Source of the DNA: Chryseobacterium arthrosphaerae
Lineage (GTDB): Bacteria > Bacteroidota > Bacteroidia > Flavobacteriales > Weeksellaceae
DNA: 64,000 nucleotides
Assembly: GCF_001684965.1 (NCBI RefSeq)
Contig: NZ_MAYG01000001.1
Coordinates: 310,001 to 374,000 of the forward strand
Reading direction: 5' to 3'
Position 1 is the stretch's first letter, and every line of letters starts with the position of its first letter. Below, piece by piece: positions 27,021-37,400 of this stretch. The notes under the pieces were generated by a model, which was not told the DNA's origin, did not search any database, and saw nothing but the letters and a program-made list of their open reading frames with translations. The position numbers and the translations under genes were made by a program.

Positions 27021-28025
27021 TTGAAGCCTACTATTTCCATTGTTGTTGCCATTTACAACCGAAAAGATGAACTTTTCGAGTTGCTGACCTCGTTGACCCT
27101 GCAGACTGACAGAGCTTTTGAAATCATTATCGTAGATGACGGTTCTCTGATCGATCTGAAACCTACGGTCAGGAATTTTGAAGGCAGCCTGGATATTAAA
27201 TATTTCAGAAAAGATAACTCGGGTCCGGGACTTACCAGAAATTACGGTGCAGCAAGAGCTGCCAACGAATGGCTGGTGTTCGTAGACAGTGATGTGATCG
27301 TAGAGAAAGATTATATTGAACATATTAAAAATGATATCCTTACTATTCCCTGTGATGCATTCGGGGGAGCAGATAAAGCGCATAAAGGATTTAATCTGAT
27401 GCAGAAAGCTATTTCCTATTCTATGACCTCTGTGTTTACAACAGGAGGAATAAGGGGAAGTAAGAAAGCCGTTTCGAAATTCCAGCCCAGAAGTTTTAAT
27501 ATGGGAGTGAAGAAAGCTGTTTTTGAAAAAGTAGGAGGATTTTCAGAGATGAGAATAGGGGAGGATCCGGATCTTTCGATGACCCTTTGGGAAAACGGAT
27601 ATACAACAGCCTTTTTTGATGATATTGCAGTATACCATAAACGCAGGGTAGATTTTGGGAAATTCTCCAAACAGGTTTACCAGTTCGGTTGTGCAAGGCC
27701 TATCCTTAATCAGAGGCATCCGAATTACGTAAAGGCTTCCTTTGCTTTTCCTACCTTATTTATGCTGGGATATATTATGGGCTTTTTAGAATATTTTATT
27801 TTGGGAAGAGGCGTAATTCTTTCTTTCTATGGGCTGTATACTTTTCTGGTGCTGTTCCACGCCCTTCTGCTGACCAAAAATATAAGTATTGCAGGGATGG
27901 CGGTTATTTCCACCTATATTCAGATGTTTTCCTATGGATATGGATTCCTAAAATCCTGGATTTTGCTGAATGTGTTCAGAATGAAACCTGAGGAGGCTTT
28001 TCCGCATCATTATTATAAAAAATAA
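27021..28025 (+). CDS. family 2 glycosyltransferase
   Basis: A 334-residue membrane-associated GT-A enzyme. The N-terminal IVVAIYNRKDEL and the metal/nucleotide-sugar DSD motif at residues 89-91 (FVDSD) are followed by an acceptor-side GEDPDLS (ED at 181-182). Two or three C-terminal hydrophobic segments (about 237-300) suggest membrane anchoring. It probably adds sugars to a cell-surface glycan. The start is a TTG at 27021: an in-frame stop sits at 27006-27008 and there is no nearer ATG. Confidence 0.87.
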   Translation: MKPTISIVVAIYNRKDELFELLTSLTLQTDRAFEIIIVDDGSLIDLKPTVRNFEGSLDIKYFRKDNSGPGLTRNYGAARAANEWLVFVDSDVIVEKDYIEHIKNDILTIPCDAFGGADKAHKGFNLMQKAISYSMTSVFTTGGIRGSKKAVSKFQPRSFNMGVKKAVFEKVGGFSEMRIGEDPDLSMTLWENGYTTAFFDDIAVYHKRRVDFGKFSKQVYQFGCARPILNQRHPNYVKASFAFPTLFMLGYIMGFLEYFILGRGVILSFYGLYTFLVLFHALLLTKNISIAGMAVISTYIQMFSYGYGFLKSWILLNVFRMKPEEAFPHHYYKK

Positions 28026-28071
28026 ATAAAAACAGGTTTGCGCTGAAGCCGTTTATTATTGAATATAAAAC

Positions 28072-28107
28072 AAAGAAGGCTGTTTCAGGTGAAACAGCCT
28101 TCTTTTT
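28072..28107. terminator. bidirectional terminator between convergent genes
   Basis: AAAGAAGGCTGTTTCA and TGAAACAGCCTTCTTT form a perfect 16-bp stem with a GG loop and flanking A/T runs. Confidence 0.9.
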
Positions 28108-28116
28108 CAATAAAAT

Positions 28117-29346
28117 TTAGGATATAGAAATGTTTTCATGGTGGTTGAGAACGCCTACTTTCAGCATACACTCTTTCATTTTATGGTAAGTTCTTTTAAT
28201 GTCGTGGTCTAAGCCGATGGAGAATCTGATCAGTCCGTCAGAAATACCGATGGAAGCTCTTTCTTCTTCCGGAATTTCAGATGACGTGGATTTTCCTGAG
28301 CAGGAGAATAATGTTTTATAGAAACCTAAGCTTACAGCAAGATAACCCAGGTTTTCTGCCTGCATCATTTCCATCAGTTCGTTGGCTTTTTCCGTTGTTC
28401 CGGCATCCAGGGTCAATAATCCTCCGAATCCGTATTCTTTATCGATCATGCTTTTCATTAATTCATGATTCTTATGGGACGGTAATCCCGGATATGAAAC
28501 TTTCAGACCGTCTTTTTCAAACCTTTCTGCCAGATACATGGCATTATGGCTGTGCTGTTTTATCCTGATATGAAGCGTTCTCAGGTTTTTCAGGATGCTT
28601 GACGCTCTTAAACTGTCCATAGTAGGACCAAGAAGCATACAGGCTCCGGAATTTACATTTTTGGTATCGTCGATAAATGCCTGTGAGGCACAGTATACAC
28701 CGCCCACTGTATCACTGCTTCCATTGATGAATTTCGTTAAACTGTGAATCACCACATCAGCTCCGAATAGCTGCGGACTGATAGAAAGCGGTGAAAAAGT
28801 ATTGTCAACGATAAGTTTTAAATTATGTTTTTTACAGATCTCCGAAAGTTTTCTGAGGTCTGCTACCTCAAGAAGCGGGTTGCTCACACTTTCGCAATAG
28901 ATCACTTTTGTGGCGGGAGTAATTGCATTTTCGATCACATCAAAATTATTGATGTCTACAAAAGTGGTTGCTACATTGAACTGGGGAAGAAAATTTTTCA
29001 GGAAAGCATACGTTCCGCCATAGATGGTTCTGCTTGAGATGATATGGTCTCCACTTTTGCACACCTGCATCAGAACAGAGGTAATCGCTCCCATTCCGGA
29101 TGCGGTAACATTGGCCGACTCTGTATTTTCCATTTTGGCAAGTGCCTGTGCCAGGTACAGATTCATCGGTGATGAATGTCTGGAGTACAGGTAGCAACCT
29201 TCCGCATTCCCTTCAAAGGTATCAAACATCGTTTTTGCAGAAAGGAAAGTATAGGTAGAACTGTCAGAGATAGAAGGATTCACTCCTCCGAATTCACCAA
29301 AATACTGAAGATCCTGGATCTCGTTGGCTGCGTTAAAGTTTTCCAT
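28117..29346 (-). CDS. PLP-dependent Cys/Met-metabolism enzyme (methionine gamma-lyase-like)
   Basis: A 409-residue fold-type I aminotransferase-superfamily enzyme. The Schiff-base lysine is Lys205 in HSLTKFING. The active-site YSR at 54-56 fits the Tyr/Arg pair of methionine gamma-lyase and cystathionine gamma-synthase/lyase. It degrades or rearranges sulfur amino acids; the exact reaction is not fixed by sequence. It is divergent from an Lrp-type regulator, which is the expected control. The shared region 29347-29503 should hold both promoters. Confidence 0.87.
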   Translation of the reverse strand: MENFNAANEIQDLQYFGEFGGVNPSISDSSTYTFLSAKTMFDTFEGNAEGCYLYSRHSSPMNLYLAQALAKMENTESANVTASGMGAITSVLMQVCKSGDHIISSRTIYGGTYAFLKNFLPQFNVATTFVDINNFDVIENAITPATKVIYCESVSNPLLEVADLRKLSEICKKHNLKLIVDNTFSPLSISPQLFGADVVIHSLTKFINGSSDTVGGVYCASQAFIDDTKNVNSGACMLLGPTMDSLRASSILKNLRTLHIRIKQHSHNAMYLAERFEKDGLKVSYPGLPSHKNHELMKSMIDKEYGFGGLLTLDAGTTEKANELMEMMQAENLGYLAVSLGFYKTLFSCSGKSTSSEIPEEERASIGISDGLIRFSIGLDHDIKRTYHKMKECMLKVGVLNHHENISIS

Positions 29347-29460
29347 AAGCGTTGTTTTTATTTTATCGGCCTAATTTGCATTATTTTCATAATTATCACA
29401 ACATAAAGTTGAATTTATAGAATATAAAACTGTAAAATATTATTTATTTAGAAAAAATAA

Positions 29461-29493
29461 TTGGTATATTCGGAAATATTAAATTCTTACCAA
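29461..29493. promoter_or_regulatory. inverted TTGGTA/TACCAA arms before the Lrp gene
   Basis: TTGGTA (29461-29466) and TACCAA (29488-29493) are inverted arms 21 bp apart, immediately before the Lrp gene and in the divergent region with the gamma-lyase. They could be an operator, possibly for the Lrp protein; they are short enough to be chance. Confidence 0.3.
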
Positions 29494-29503
29494 AAAATTA
29501 TCT

Positions 29504-29962
29504 ATGGAACTTGACGAAACAGATAAGAAATTACTGGGGTTTTTGCAGCAGGACTGTAAACAAACCACCAAAGAACTGTCCGGTAAGCTTGGATTATCGG
29601 TTACAGCGATTTATGAGCGTATCAAAAAGCTTGAAAATGCAGGCGTGATTTCAAAATATGTTGCTTTGCTGGATAAAAATAAGGTGAAGCGAAACTTTAT
29701 CGTTTTGTGCCATGTAAAACTTACGCAGCATAAAAAAGAGTTTGTATTACAGTTTGAGAAAGAAGTGATGAACCTGCAGGAAGTTACCGAATGCTTTCAT
29801 GTAAGCGGGGATTATGACTATATCCTTAAAATAGGAGTGAAAGATATTGAAGATTACCGTAATTTTATGCTGACCAAGCTTACAACGCTTCAGCATATCG
29901 CCAGTACACACAGCTCGTTTATGATTTCTGAGGTGAAAAATACTACGGCAATCATTTTGTAA
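29504..29962 (+). CDS. Lrp/AsnC family transcriptional regulator
   Basis: A 152-residue regulator. The N-terminal winged HTH is at about residues 1-60 (KKLLGFLQQDCKQTTKELSGKLG, then SVTAIYERIKKLE). The C-terminal RAM domain binds amino acids (VTECFHVSGDYDYILKIGVKD). It is transcribed divergently from a sulfur amino-acid enzyme and probably senses an amino acid such as methionine or leucine to control it. The effector is inferred from context only. Confidence 0.92.
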   Translation: MELDETDKKLLGFLQQDCKQTTKELSGKLGLSVTAIYERIKKLENAGVISKYVALLDKNKVKRNFIVLCHVKLTQHKKEFVLQFEKEVMNLQEVTECFHVSGDYDYILKIGVKDIEDYRNFMLTKLTTLQHIASTHSSFMISEVKNTTAIIL

Positions 29963-30017
29963 AATAAAGAAGAAGGGGTTATTCAGAATTAGCCATTTTT
30001 ATTTCATAGATGTGAAT

Positions 30018-30752
30018 TCAGATAGTATTTTCATTGATAAAAAAATCTGTTATTTCAGGCTTCAGTATTAATTGCTGAACAAATGGCTTCAGGGTTTCAG
30101 CTGTCAGGTCAGGTCCGCTGGAAATCTGCATACTTCGCAAGCTGCCGTCTTTTTGAGGAGCGATCAGGATAACATTCCCGTATTTAAGATGATAGAGCTT
30201 CATATTGACAATGGCAAAATCATCATTTTCAAGCGTTGTAAAAGCAGTGAAATCGATTTTGTTACGGGATGTTTTTATAAATCCCTGTCCGATCATGTCC
30301 GGAAAGTTTCTTGAAACAATCTGAGTCTTGTTTGATGTATATTCTTTAGTATCAATAAAGTCGGTGAGTACAAGGATCGTAAAGAATATCCTGTCTTTGT
30401 CTTTTACCTTATGGGAGTTCAGGTCTGATCTTTTTTCTCCAAAGCTGCTGTAGACGATCTTTTTTCCTTTCAGATCCAGTCCGAAAAAATTGCCATAGGT
30501 TCCCGCTCCCCTGAAACCATCTTTCTGAATGCTGTCATACACCGGATAAGGAAAGATTCCATAGATAAGAGGTTTATCATCTTTAGTCTGGTTTCTGAGT
30601 TCTTCTTCCATTCTTTTGAAGTCCAGGAATTCGGGCTTATTCTGTATTTTCAGCTGTTTTTCCCTTACCTTTTTAAGGATTCCGTTAGACTGTGCAAAAG
30701 CCGGCACTGTAAAGGATAATAATGAGCAGATCAGAAATAATTTCACATTCAT
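30018..30752 (-). CDS. secreted hypothetical protein
   Basis: A 244-residue protein with a signal peptide (MNVKLFLICSLLSFTVPAFAQ). The mature part is soluble, with mixed alpha/beta character, and ends in an acidic tail (EITDFFINENTI). It converges on the Lrp gene; the next gene on its own strand is the bestrophin. No family is recognised. Confidence 0.7.
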   Translation of the reverse strand: MNVKLFLICSLLSFTVPAFAQSNGILKKVREKQLKIQNKPEFLDFKRMEEELRNQTKDDKPLIYGIFPYPVYDSIQKDGFRGAGTYGNFFGLDLKGKKIVYSSFGEKRSDLNSHKVKDKDRIFFTILVLTDFIDTKEYTSNKTQIVSRNFPDMIGQGFIKTSRNKIDFTAFTTLENDDFAIVNMKLYHLKYGNVILIAPQKDGSLRSMQISSGPDLTAETLKPFVQQLILKPEITDFFINENTI

Positions 30753-30823
30753 TGAAGTTGTATCGGGTTTATTAGTTGAGATAAAATTGTTGTAGCTTTC
30801 CTACAGACTATTGTAAGTAAAGA

Positions 30824-31858
30824 CTATACCAATACTCCGTTTTTAGAAGCAATAGGATCCGGAAGGTCTGTTTCACCACCCATTTGAAGAAGGTCTATTT
30901 CTATAGTTCTGCAGATGGAGAGCATCGGAACGTCGAACATCAGTCCGGCAAAAGGGTTTTCAGAATAATCTCCCACCAGTTCCATGATAATATAGATCCA
31001 TCCTATGATGATACAGAAAGGAATAGAGGTCCAGATTCCCCAGTCTCCCAATTTTGCAAATTCATTCACTAATCCGAGAGGAAGCAAGGTAATAAAAAGG
31101 ATATTAAAGACAAATGCAGTACTGGCAAACTGTCTCGGAGACGGGAATTTTTTGATCCTTTCTGCCTGTCCCTGGAAATTATAGAATTCGTTCAGGCTGT
31201 TTTGAAGCTGGGTCTGATTGAAGTCTGTGATGGCATTCATGTTTTTCAGCTCATTGATATCTTTAGCCTGTTGGGCGATCAGGTAAGTGGCAAAGTTTTT
31301 ATAGTGACTTTTAAGATCATATTCTTCTTCTGAAAGGTATTTGTGCAGGAAAATAGGGGCTCTTCCGTAATCCGGAAACCCTGCCTTGATCAGCCTGTTT
31401 CTTCTCCTGTTGATATTACCGAATTTATTATTTTCATTGCTGCTGATATGTTCCCATTCTGTAGGGATCAGAAGCTGCTCACGGAAGGTGTATAGCCATG
31501 CAATATGACGATTGACAATTCTTTTCTTACGGTCTTCAAGATCAAAAACACCAATTTGTTCATTTTGGGTATCAAAGGCATACACCATGGAAGCAAATGA
31601 ACGGCTGGAATTCACAATTCCGCCCCAGATCTTGCGGGCTTCCCAAAGTCTGTCATAAGCCTGGTTGTTTTTGAAACCCACCAGGAATGCCTCTGCTGTA
31701 CCGATCAGGGCCACAGGAACCCACGGAATGGTCATCCAGTGCCAGTTGAAGAAATAGAAAAGAACAGCAATCAGTGTACACCAGATAGAAATTAAAATAA
31801 GATGTACACCGGATAGATTGAGAACCTGTTTATAATTGACGTATTTGGTTGTGATCAT
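30824..31858 (-). CDS. bestrophin family anion channel
   Basis: A 344-residue membrane protein of the bestrophin/UPF0187 family. TM1 is about 17-37 (LILISIWCTLIAVLFYFF). The family segment IPWVPVALIGTAEAFLVGFKNNQAYDRLWEAR follows at about 43-74; only a portion is conserved here but the order fits. More hydrophobic segments lie near 250-300. It likely conducts monovalent anions or acts as a Ca2+-independent channel. Its place upstream of a secreted protein on the same strand gives no functional clue. Confidence 0.85.
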   Translation of the reverse strand: MITTKYVNYKQVLNLSGVHLILISIWCTLIAVLFYFFNWHWMTIPWVPVALIGTAEAFLVGFKNNQAYDRLWEARKIWGGIVNSSRSFASMVYAFDTQNEQIGVFDLEDRKKRIVNRHIAWLYTFREQLLIPTEWEHISSNENNKFGNINRRRNRLIKAGFPDYGRAPIFLHKYLSEEEYDLKSHYKNFATYLIAQQAKDINELKNMNAITDFNQTQLQNSLNEFYNFQGQAERIKKFPSPRQFASTAFVFNILFITLLPLGLVNEFAKLGDWGIWTSIPFCIIIGWIYIIMELVGDYSENPFAGLMFDVPMLSICRTIEIDLLQMGGETDLPDPIASKNGVLV

Positions 31859-32021
31859 AAAGATGGATGTGTTTTGCGTGTACAGACAAAATAAGTACCA
31901 AACTTGGATAAAGTCAGCTTTATAATGCCTTTTACAGAAATTGTTTCAGGTTTTCTGGTTGATAATAGTCTAATTTTGTGATTGGTAATCTTAAATAAAA
32001 GTAATAAAAAAAATGCATAAA

Positions 32022-32049
32022 AAAACCTCTAAAAAAATTTAGAGGTTTT
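32022..32049. terminator. terminator after the E1 gene
   Basis: AAAACCTCTAAA and TTTAGAGGTTTT pair perfectly around an AAAA loop, just after the E1 stop codon on the minus strand. Confidence 0.85.
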
Positions 32050-32062
32050 AAAATATAGAAAT

Positions 32063-34135
32063 TTAATATTTCAGCATTTCTTCGATTTTTTTCGAAAGCT
32101 TTTCTGCATTCGGAAGCATTTCTTTTTCCAGAACCAGGTTGATCGGAACCGCAGGTACATCCAGAGATCCCATTGTTTCTACCGGAGCATCCAGATATTT
32201 GAAGCAGTTTTTAGAAATACGGTGGGCAAACGCCTCTGCAAAGGAATTGTTAAGCTGCTCTTCTGTAAGAACAATACATTTTCCATGTGCTTTTACTCTT
32301 TCAAACACAAGTTCTTCATCAAGAGGAATCAGGGTTCTCAGGTCAATTACTTCAACTCTTCCGCTGAATTGTTTTACAGCTTCTTTAGCCCAGTAAACTC
32401 CCATTCCGTAGGTAACAACCAATAAGGTTCTTCCTTTTTCGGTTTCATTCTTATCCGCTTCAATGATTACTTTTCCTTTTCCGAACGGAAGAACATAATC
32501 TTCTGCAGGCTCTACAGTTTTGGCGTCTTCAGTTCCAGGAACCTTACTCCAGTATAATCCTTTGTGTTCAAGCATTACCACCGGATTAGGGTCGTAATAA
32601 GCTGCCTTAAGCAAGCCTTTGAAGTCCGCAGCGTTACTTGGATAGGCTATTTTAATTCCTTTGATATTGGCTAAAATACTTTCAACACTGCCGCTGTGGT
32701 ATGGGCCACCGCCACCGTAAGCTCCGATCGGAACACGGATGATGTTGCTGACAGGATATTTTCCGCCACTCAGATAGTTTGATTTTGAAATTTCTGTAAT
32801 CAGCTGGTTAATACCAGGGTAGATATAGTCTGCAAACTGAACTTCAACGATAGGTTTTAATCCCACAGCACTCATCCCAGCTGTAGATCCAATGATATAA
32901 GCTTCCTGAATAGCTGTGTTGAAAACTCTTTTACTTCCGAATTTCTTTCCTAATGTAACCGTTTCACGGAAAACCCCGCCAATTCTTTCTCCTACATCCT
33001 GTCCGTAAAGAAGCGCTTCCGGGTGTTTCCACATCAGTTCCTGAATTGCATGAATGGCAGCATCTACCATAACGATCTTCTCACCGTCAGCAGGCTCACG
33101 GGTTCCCGTTTCTTCCGTAATCGGGGTAGGAGCGAAGACATGCTGCATTACCGTTTCAGGTTTAGGATCCTCTGCATTTTTGGCCTTTTCAAAAGCTTCT
33201 TCCGCTTCCAGGCGTGCTTTTTTTGTGATTTGTTTTAAAAGATCCTCATCCACTCCTGTTTCCAGCAAATGTTTTCTAAGGATTTCTCCCGGATCTTTAG
33301 CCCTATGTTTGGTTAAATCTTCTTCGTCTCTATAGAATTCTCTTCTTACACCGGAAGTATGATGTCCGATCAATACGGTTTTAGCACAGACTACCAAAGG
33401 CTTTCTCTCCGTTCTTACAAAATCAACAGCCTTTTTCATGGCTTCGAAACTTTCCACGAAATCAGTTCCGTCTACTCTCATTCTGCTTAAACCTGTAAAT
33501 CCTGCTACAAAATCATAAGCGTCGCAGGTTCTTGCTTCATCCTTTGTTACAGAAATTCCCCATTCGTTGTCCTGCACAAGGAAAATAATAGGAAGCTGGT
33601 GTAATGCTGCAAACTGTAAAGCCTCACTCACTTCACCTTCAGTCACGGAATTATCTCCAAGGCTGCAAACCACCACAGGATTGTTTTCAAAATGCTGTAG
33701 ATCAAAATCCTGAATGTATTTTATCCCTTGTGCTACTCCGGTAGTAGGAATGGTCTGCATTCCCGTTGCGGAGCTCTGGTGAATGATTTTCGGTTTGTTT
33801 TCATCCCTGCTGGAAGGGTGGGAATAATAAGATCTTCCTCCTGAAAAAGGATCATCAGCCTTCGCCAATAGCTGAAGCATCAGCTGATAAGGTTCAAAGC
33901 CAATTCCCAGAAGAATACTTTCATCCCTGTAATAAGGAGAAACCCAGTCTTCTTTTTTAAGCTGGTAAGCCGTTGCCAGCTGGATGGCTTCATGACCTCT
34001 TGAAGTACTGTGAACGTATTTACACACATTCCTGTTTTCTTCATAAATGTCAGCCATTGCTTTCGCCAGCATCATATGATTGTACGCTTTAAGTAAAATA
34101 TCCTGAGAAACTTTTTCGTGAAGTGTATTTTCCAT
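32063..34135 (-). CDS. branched-chain 2-oxoacid dehydrogenase E1, alpha-beta fusion
   Basis: Thiamine-diphosphate-dependent E1 that decarboxylates branched-chain 2-oxo acids (or pyruvate-like acids). Residues about 1-330 are the E1-alpha part with the ThDP motif GDNSVTEGEVSEAL; about 350-690 are the E1-beta part (FADYIYPGINQL). The fused form is usual in Bacteroidetes. I place the start at the ATG of MENTLHEK (34133-34135); the longer version would begin with TTG at 34144 inside the promoter box. The E2/E3 partners are not in this window. Confidence 0.92.
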   Translation of the reverse strand: MENTLHEKVSQDILLKAYNHMMLAKAMADIYEENRNVCKYVHSTSRGHEAIQLATAYQLKKEDWVSPYYRDESILLGIGFEPYQLMLQLLAKADDPFSGGRSYYSHPSSRDENKPKIIHQSSATGMQTIPTTGVAQGIKYIQDFDLQHFENNPVVVCSLGDNSVTEGEVSEALQFAALHQLPIIFLVQDNEWGISVTKDEARTCDAYDFVAGFTGLSRMRVDGTDFVESFEAMKKAVDFVRTERKPLVVCAKTVLIGHHTSGVRREFYRDEEDLTKHRAKDPGEILRKHLLETGVDEDLLKQITKKARLEAEEAFEKAKNAEDPKPETVMQHVFAPTPITEETGTREPADGEKIVMVDAAIHAIQELMWKHPEALLYGQDVGERIGGVFRETVTLGKKFGSKRVFNTAIQEAYIIGSTAGMSAVGLKPIVEVQFADYIYPGINQLITEISKSNYLSGGKYPVSNIIRVPIGAYGGGGPYHSGSVESILANIKGIKIAYPSNAADFKGLLKAAYYDPNPVVMLEHKGLYWSKVPGTEDAKTVEPAEDYVLPFGKGKVIIEADKNETEKGRTLLVVTYGMGVYWAKEAVKQFSGRVEVIDLRTLIPLDEELVFERVKAHGKCIVLTEEQLNNSFAEAFAHRISKNCFKYLDAPVETMGSLDVPAVPINLVLEKEMLPNAEKLSKKIEEMLKY

Positions 34136-34141
34136 AGGAAG

Positions 34142-34149
34142 CAAATATA
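34142..34149 (-). promoter_or_regulatory. -7 promoter element of the E1 gene
   Basis: TATATTTG on the minus strand matches TAnnTTTG and ends 7 nt before the ATG, so the transcript would have almost no leader. Confidence 0.5.
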
Positions 34150-34166
34150 CATTAAAAAAACAAAAT

Positions 34167-34182
34167 ACTAACAGTTGTTAGT
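34167..34182. promoter_or_regulatory. perfect inverted repeat ACTAACA-GT-TGTTAGT (candidate TetR-type operator)
   Basis: The two 7-bp arms are exact inverted repeats with a 2-bp spacer. Flanking AAAA and TTTT extend the symmetry with one mismatch. The site lies about 20 nt upstream of the -7 box of the E1 gene, where a -33 element would be. Short, tight palindromes of this form are typical of TetR-family operators; no such regulator is encoded nearby. Confidence 0.5.
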
Positions 34183-34187
34183 GTTTT

Positions 34188-34496
34188 GTGGGAAATCCAT
34201 TGATTTACTGCTGATTCCTTTTTTATTTTTTTAGAAATAAGGTTTTTTTTCAACAGTATGCAGGGAGAATAAATGCCCCGGATACCGCATCGGATAAAAG
34301 TTACGTCAGGGAATCAGGATAATTAAATGATTTTTATAAACTGTTACAGCCGTATGAGTGATTGCTGCATTTTATTGATAATTTCAATGCTGTTTTTCAA
34401 TACTATTGATCGTTTAAATGGTGATGCTAAAGCCGTATTTGGAAAAAATGAAGTAACTTTACATTCTCTTTTGTATTAAAAAAGTTAGAAAATTAT
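34188..34496. other. gene-free divergent region between E1 and dnaE
   Basis: Besides the palindrome and -7 box at its left end I see no gene, RNA or repeat. A TAACTTTA at about 34452 is a weak match to a -7 element for dnaE, which starts at 34497. Confidence 0.4.
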
Positions 34497-37400
34497 ATGT
34501 ATTTAATTTTTGACACAGAAACAACCGGTTTACCAAAAAATTTCAACGCTCCGCTTTCAGATTCGGATAACTGGCCAAGAATGGTTCAGATTGCCTGGCA
34601 ATTGCATGATGATGATGGTAATTTAATTGAAAACCAGGATTATATTATAAAACCTGAAGGGTATGATATTCCCTTCAACGCAGCCAGAATTCACGGAATT
34701 ACCACCAAGATAGCCAACGATGAAGGACGCGACCTGCAGGAGATCCTGGAAGAATTTTCCAGAGTACTTGAAAGAGTAAGAGTGGTGTCCGGGCACAATG
34801 TGGAATTCGACTACAATATCGTAGGAGCTGAATTTTACAGAAAAAATTTAAAAGATAATTTACAGGAAAAGCCAAAGGCTGATACAATGATCCTGGGAAC
34901 CGACTTCTGTCAGCTGGGAGGAGGTCGTGGAGGCCGTTTCAAACCTCCGAAGCTTGAGGAGCTTTACGAAAAACTGTATGGGAATAAATTTGATGAAGCC
35001 CATAATGCAGCAGCCGACGTAAACGCTACAGCCAGAGCTTTCTTCGAAATGGTAAGAATTGGAGTGGTTCCTGCTGAAACATTGAAGATTTCAGAAGATC
35101 AGCTGGCTTATTTCAAAAGTCTTTATCCTGATCCCATCAAACCCTTCAATATTGTCATCAGAAGGCAGGTTGCTGATTTCCATAACAAGAAAAAGCAGCA
35201 GGATTTCGGAAGTATTGATGAAATTGATCTCGGTAAATATTTCAACTTTAATAACCATAGTGTTTTCTCTACACTGATGGCAACCTCAAGCATCAGTGAT
35301 CTGATTAAAAAAGCATCTGAAGAAAACTTCCCGGCCGTCGGCATGGTAGACCTCGGCAATATGATGGGGGCTTTCAAGTTCGTTTCTGCAGTAGAAGGTG
35401 CTAACGCTGACCGAGCGAAAAAGCATAAAGAATATTTAGCAAAAAAACAGGAAGCAGAAGAGAACGGAACGGAATTCAATGAACCGGAACCTGTTTCTGA
35501 ACCTCTGATTCCCGTTGTAGGCTGTGAGTTTTATATTTCAGACCGTTACGAACAGAAGCAATTTACCAAAGATGATCCTGACAGAAGGACACAGGTGGTG
35601 CTTCTGGCAAAAGATTTTAACGGGTATAAAAATTTAGCAAAACTTTCGAGCATCGGATTTCTGAAAGGATTCTATTTCGGAGTTCCGAGGGTAAGCCGTG
35701 AGCTGATTGCGCAATATAAAGAAGGAGTCATTGCTCTGACTTCCGGAATTATGGGAGATATTCCCGACGCTATCCTGAATACCGGGGAGCAAAAAGGGGA
35801 AGAACTGTTTAAATGGTGGAAAGACACCTTTGAAGATGATTTCTATGTGCAGCTTCAAAACCATAAACTGCCTGAAGAGGAACACTTAAATGAAGTACTT
35901 CTTTACCTGGCAGATAAATATAATGTGAAGATCCTGGCCCAGAACGAGACTTTCTATTCCAATAAAGATGATGCCAATATTCAGGACATCGTAAGCTGTA
36001 TCAAAGACGGGGAGAAACTGACAACTCCTATCGGGAAAGGCTTTGGTAAAAGAAGAGGGCTTGCAACGGGGGAATATTACATCAAAAATTCTGACGAAAT
36101 AAAAGAAGCTTTTCTGGCGTATCCTGATGCTTTTGATGCCTATGAAGAATTTACGGCAAAATTTAAACCTTATACCTTAAAAAGAGATGTTCTCCTTCCG
36201 AAGTTTGATATTCCTGAGGAATTTATCCATGCAGAAGATGAGGTAGACGGAGGAAAAAGAGGGGAGATGGCTTATCTTACGCATTTGACATACGAAGGAG
36301 CTAAAAGAAGATATGTTGATACTGGTATTACTGATGAAATTAAAGAACGACTCGACTTTGAGCTTGAAGTAATTGCCAATACCGGGTATCCGGGATACTT
36401 CCTTATTGTGCAGGATTTCTGTAATGAAGCCCGTAATATGGGAGTCTGGGTAGGCCCGGGGAGGGGATCTGCTGCGGGATCTGCCGTTGCCTACTGTATC
36501 GGGATTACCAATGTGGACCCGATTAAATATGATCTCCTTTTTGAGAGGTTCCTGAACCCGGAAAGGGTATCGATGCCAGATATTGATATCGACTTTGATG
36601 ATGAAGGCAGAGACAGGGTGATCAAATGGGTAATTGAGAAGTATGGCCAGAGCCAGGTGGCACAGATCATCACCTATTCGGTACTTGGTGGTAAATCTGC
36701 CATTAAAGATGCCGGAAGGGTGCTGGATGTCCCGATTCCCGATACCAATAATATAGCCAAACTTATTCCTTCCACACCAGGGATGAATATTGCGAAGGCC
36801 CTGGCAAAATATGATAAATTGAAGCCTGAAGAACAGATGCTTGTCGATGAGATGAGGTATGTTCTTGAGAGCCCTGATGATGCCCGTCATGATGTACTTG
36901 CCAGCGCGAAAAAGATGGAAGGCTGTATCAGAAATACAGGGATTCATGCCTGTGGGGTAATTATTACACCGGAGGATGTAAGTAACCTGGTTCCGGTAAC
37001 CATTGCTGCGAAAGATGCTGATATCCTGGTATCACAGTTTGATAACTCGGTGGCTGAAAGTGCCGGACTTCTGAAGATGGACTTCCTGGGGCTTAGAACG
37101 CTGACGATCATTAAAGATGCTTTGAAGCTCGTAAAAGCAAGACATGGAGTGGATATTGATCCGGATCTGATTCCACTCGATGATACGAAAACCTATCAGT
37201 TATTTAAAGAAGGGAGAACAGTCGGGATTTTCCAGTATGAAAGTCCCGGGATGCAAAAATACATGAGAGAACTTAAGCCTACGGTTTTTGCCGATCTTAT
37301 TGCCATGAATGCATTGTACCGTCCCGGACCGATCAAGTATATCCCGAACTTCATCAACAGGAAGCATGGTATTGAGGAGATCGTCTATGACCTACCGGAA

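Noticed and set aside
29963..30017. Terminator between the Lrp gene and the convergent secreted-protein gene
   Set aside because: No convincing stem is visible in the short gap.
36177..36947. A 256-codon open frame antisense to dnaE
   Set aside because: It lies wholly within the conserved polymerase core on the other strand and shows no family features.
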